From UBA5359 sp028699365 [NCBI: bacterium] (GTDB lineage Bacteria > UBP13 > UBA5359), in NCBI GenBank assembly GCA_028699365.1, contig JAQVUQ010000171.1, positions 1-6,276 on the forward strand: a DNA stretch of 6,276 nt. The letters are read 5' to 3'. Shown here in pieces: positions 6,201-6,276 of the stretch; the first letter of the stretch is position 1; each line of letters starts with the position of its first letter. A program made the position numbers and the translations under genes. The notes below the pieces were generated by a model. That model ran no database searches and was not told where the DNA came from. It worked only from the letters and a program-made list of their open reading frames with translations.

Positions 6201-6276
6201 TCAACTACGGTAAAATGCCTTCAGTAATTCCGCCTGGCCCATCTTCACCAGCACCGGGCGCCCGTGCGGGCAGGTC
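6201..6276 (-). CDS. mutL: DNA mismatch repair protein MutL, C-terminal end
   Basis: Only the last 24 codons and the TGA stop (6201-6203) lie in the window; the rest is beyond the right edge. The visible residues are TCPHGRPVLVKMGQAELLKAF followed by YRS. CPHGRP is the conserved metal-site motif near the end of the C-terminal domain of endonuclease-type MutL, so this MutL is probably a nicking mismatch-repair protein as in MutH-less bacteria. The hydrophobic strand PVLVKM and final helix AELLKAF also match the family. The position directly upstream of miaA is a widespread bacterial gene order and supports the identification despite its short length. Confidence 0.88.
   Translation of the reverse strand, partial: TCPHGRPVLVKMGQAELLKAFYRS

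Overview
This window reads as ordinary bacterial chromosome carrying a small accessory insert. Every gene I can support lies on the minus strand, so transcription runs from the right edge to the left. The household part is mutL-miaA plus a carrier gene (about 4236-6276). MutL ends in the CPHGRP motif of the endonuclease-type MutLs, and GTG/TTG starts with Shine-Dalgarno sequences are frequent. This fits an anaerobic Firmicutes- or Chloroflexota-like bacterium, but the lineage is a low-confidence guess. By hand count, one sample line of the carrier gene is about 55% GC and one of the toxin-antitoxin region about 28% GC.

Right part (4236-6276): the last 24 codons of mutL, then miaA one base after the mutL stop, then an auxin-efflux-carrier (AEC) family permease whose ATG shares one base with the miaA stop (TGATG). 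This looks like one operon. The 5' end of miaA is unusual: a 26-bp imperfect palindrome flanked by AAC-rich short repeats lies inside the reading frame and encodes an extra N-terminal tail.

Middle part (about 2660-4190): an AT-rich two-gene cassette, abiEi-abiEii, a type IV toxin-antitoxin / abortive-infection pair. It has its own sigma70-like promoter (TTTACA, 17 bp, TATGAT) set inside a 46-bp nested inverted repeat, a good candidate for the AbiEi operator.

Between the cassette and the left part (about 2058-2652) is a remnant of an AraC-family regulator. It lacks both its N-terminal sensory half and its second helix-turn-helix, and a short repeat-like sequence abuts each break. Left part (1-2036): a secreted protein with a C39-peptidase-like fold in which the expected catalytic Cys and His are not present, followed 31 bp later by a multi-spanning O-antigen ligase/polymerase (Wzy_C-type) protein that runs off the window. 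These two may be co-transcribed and act at the cell surface.

I see no tRNA, rRNA, CRISPR array, intact insertion sequence or convincing intrinsic terminator. The only completely described 'system' is the AbiE pair. The least explained items are the inactive-looking C39-like protein, the in-frame palindromic element in miaA, and the repeat-bounded AraC remnant.
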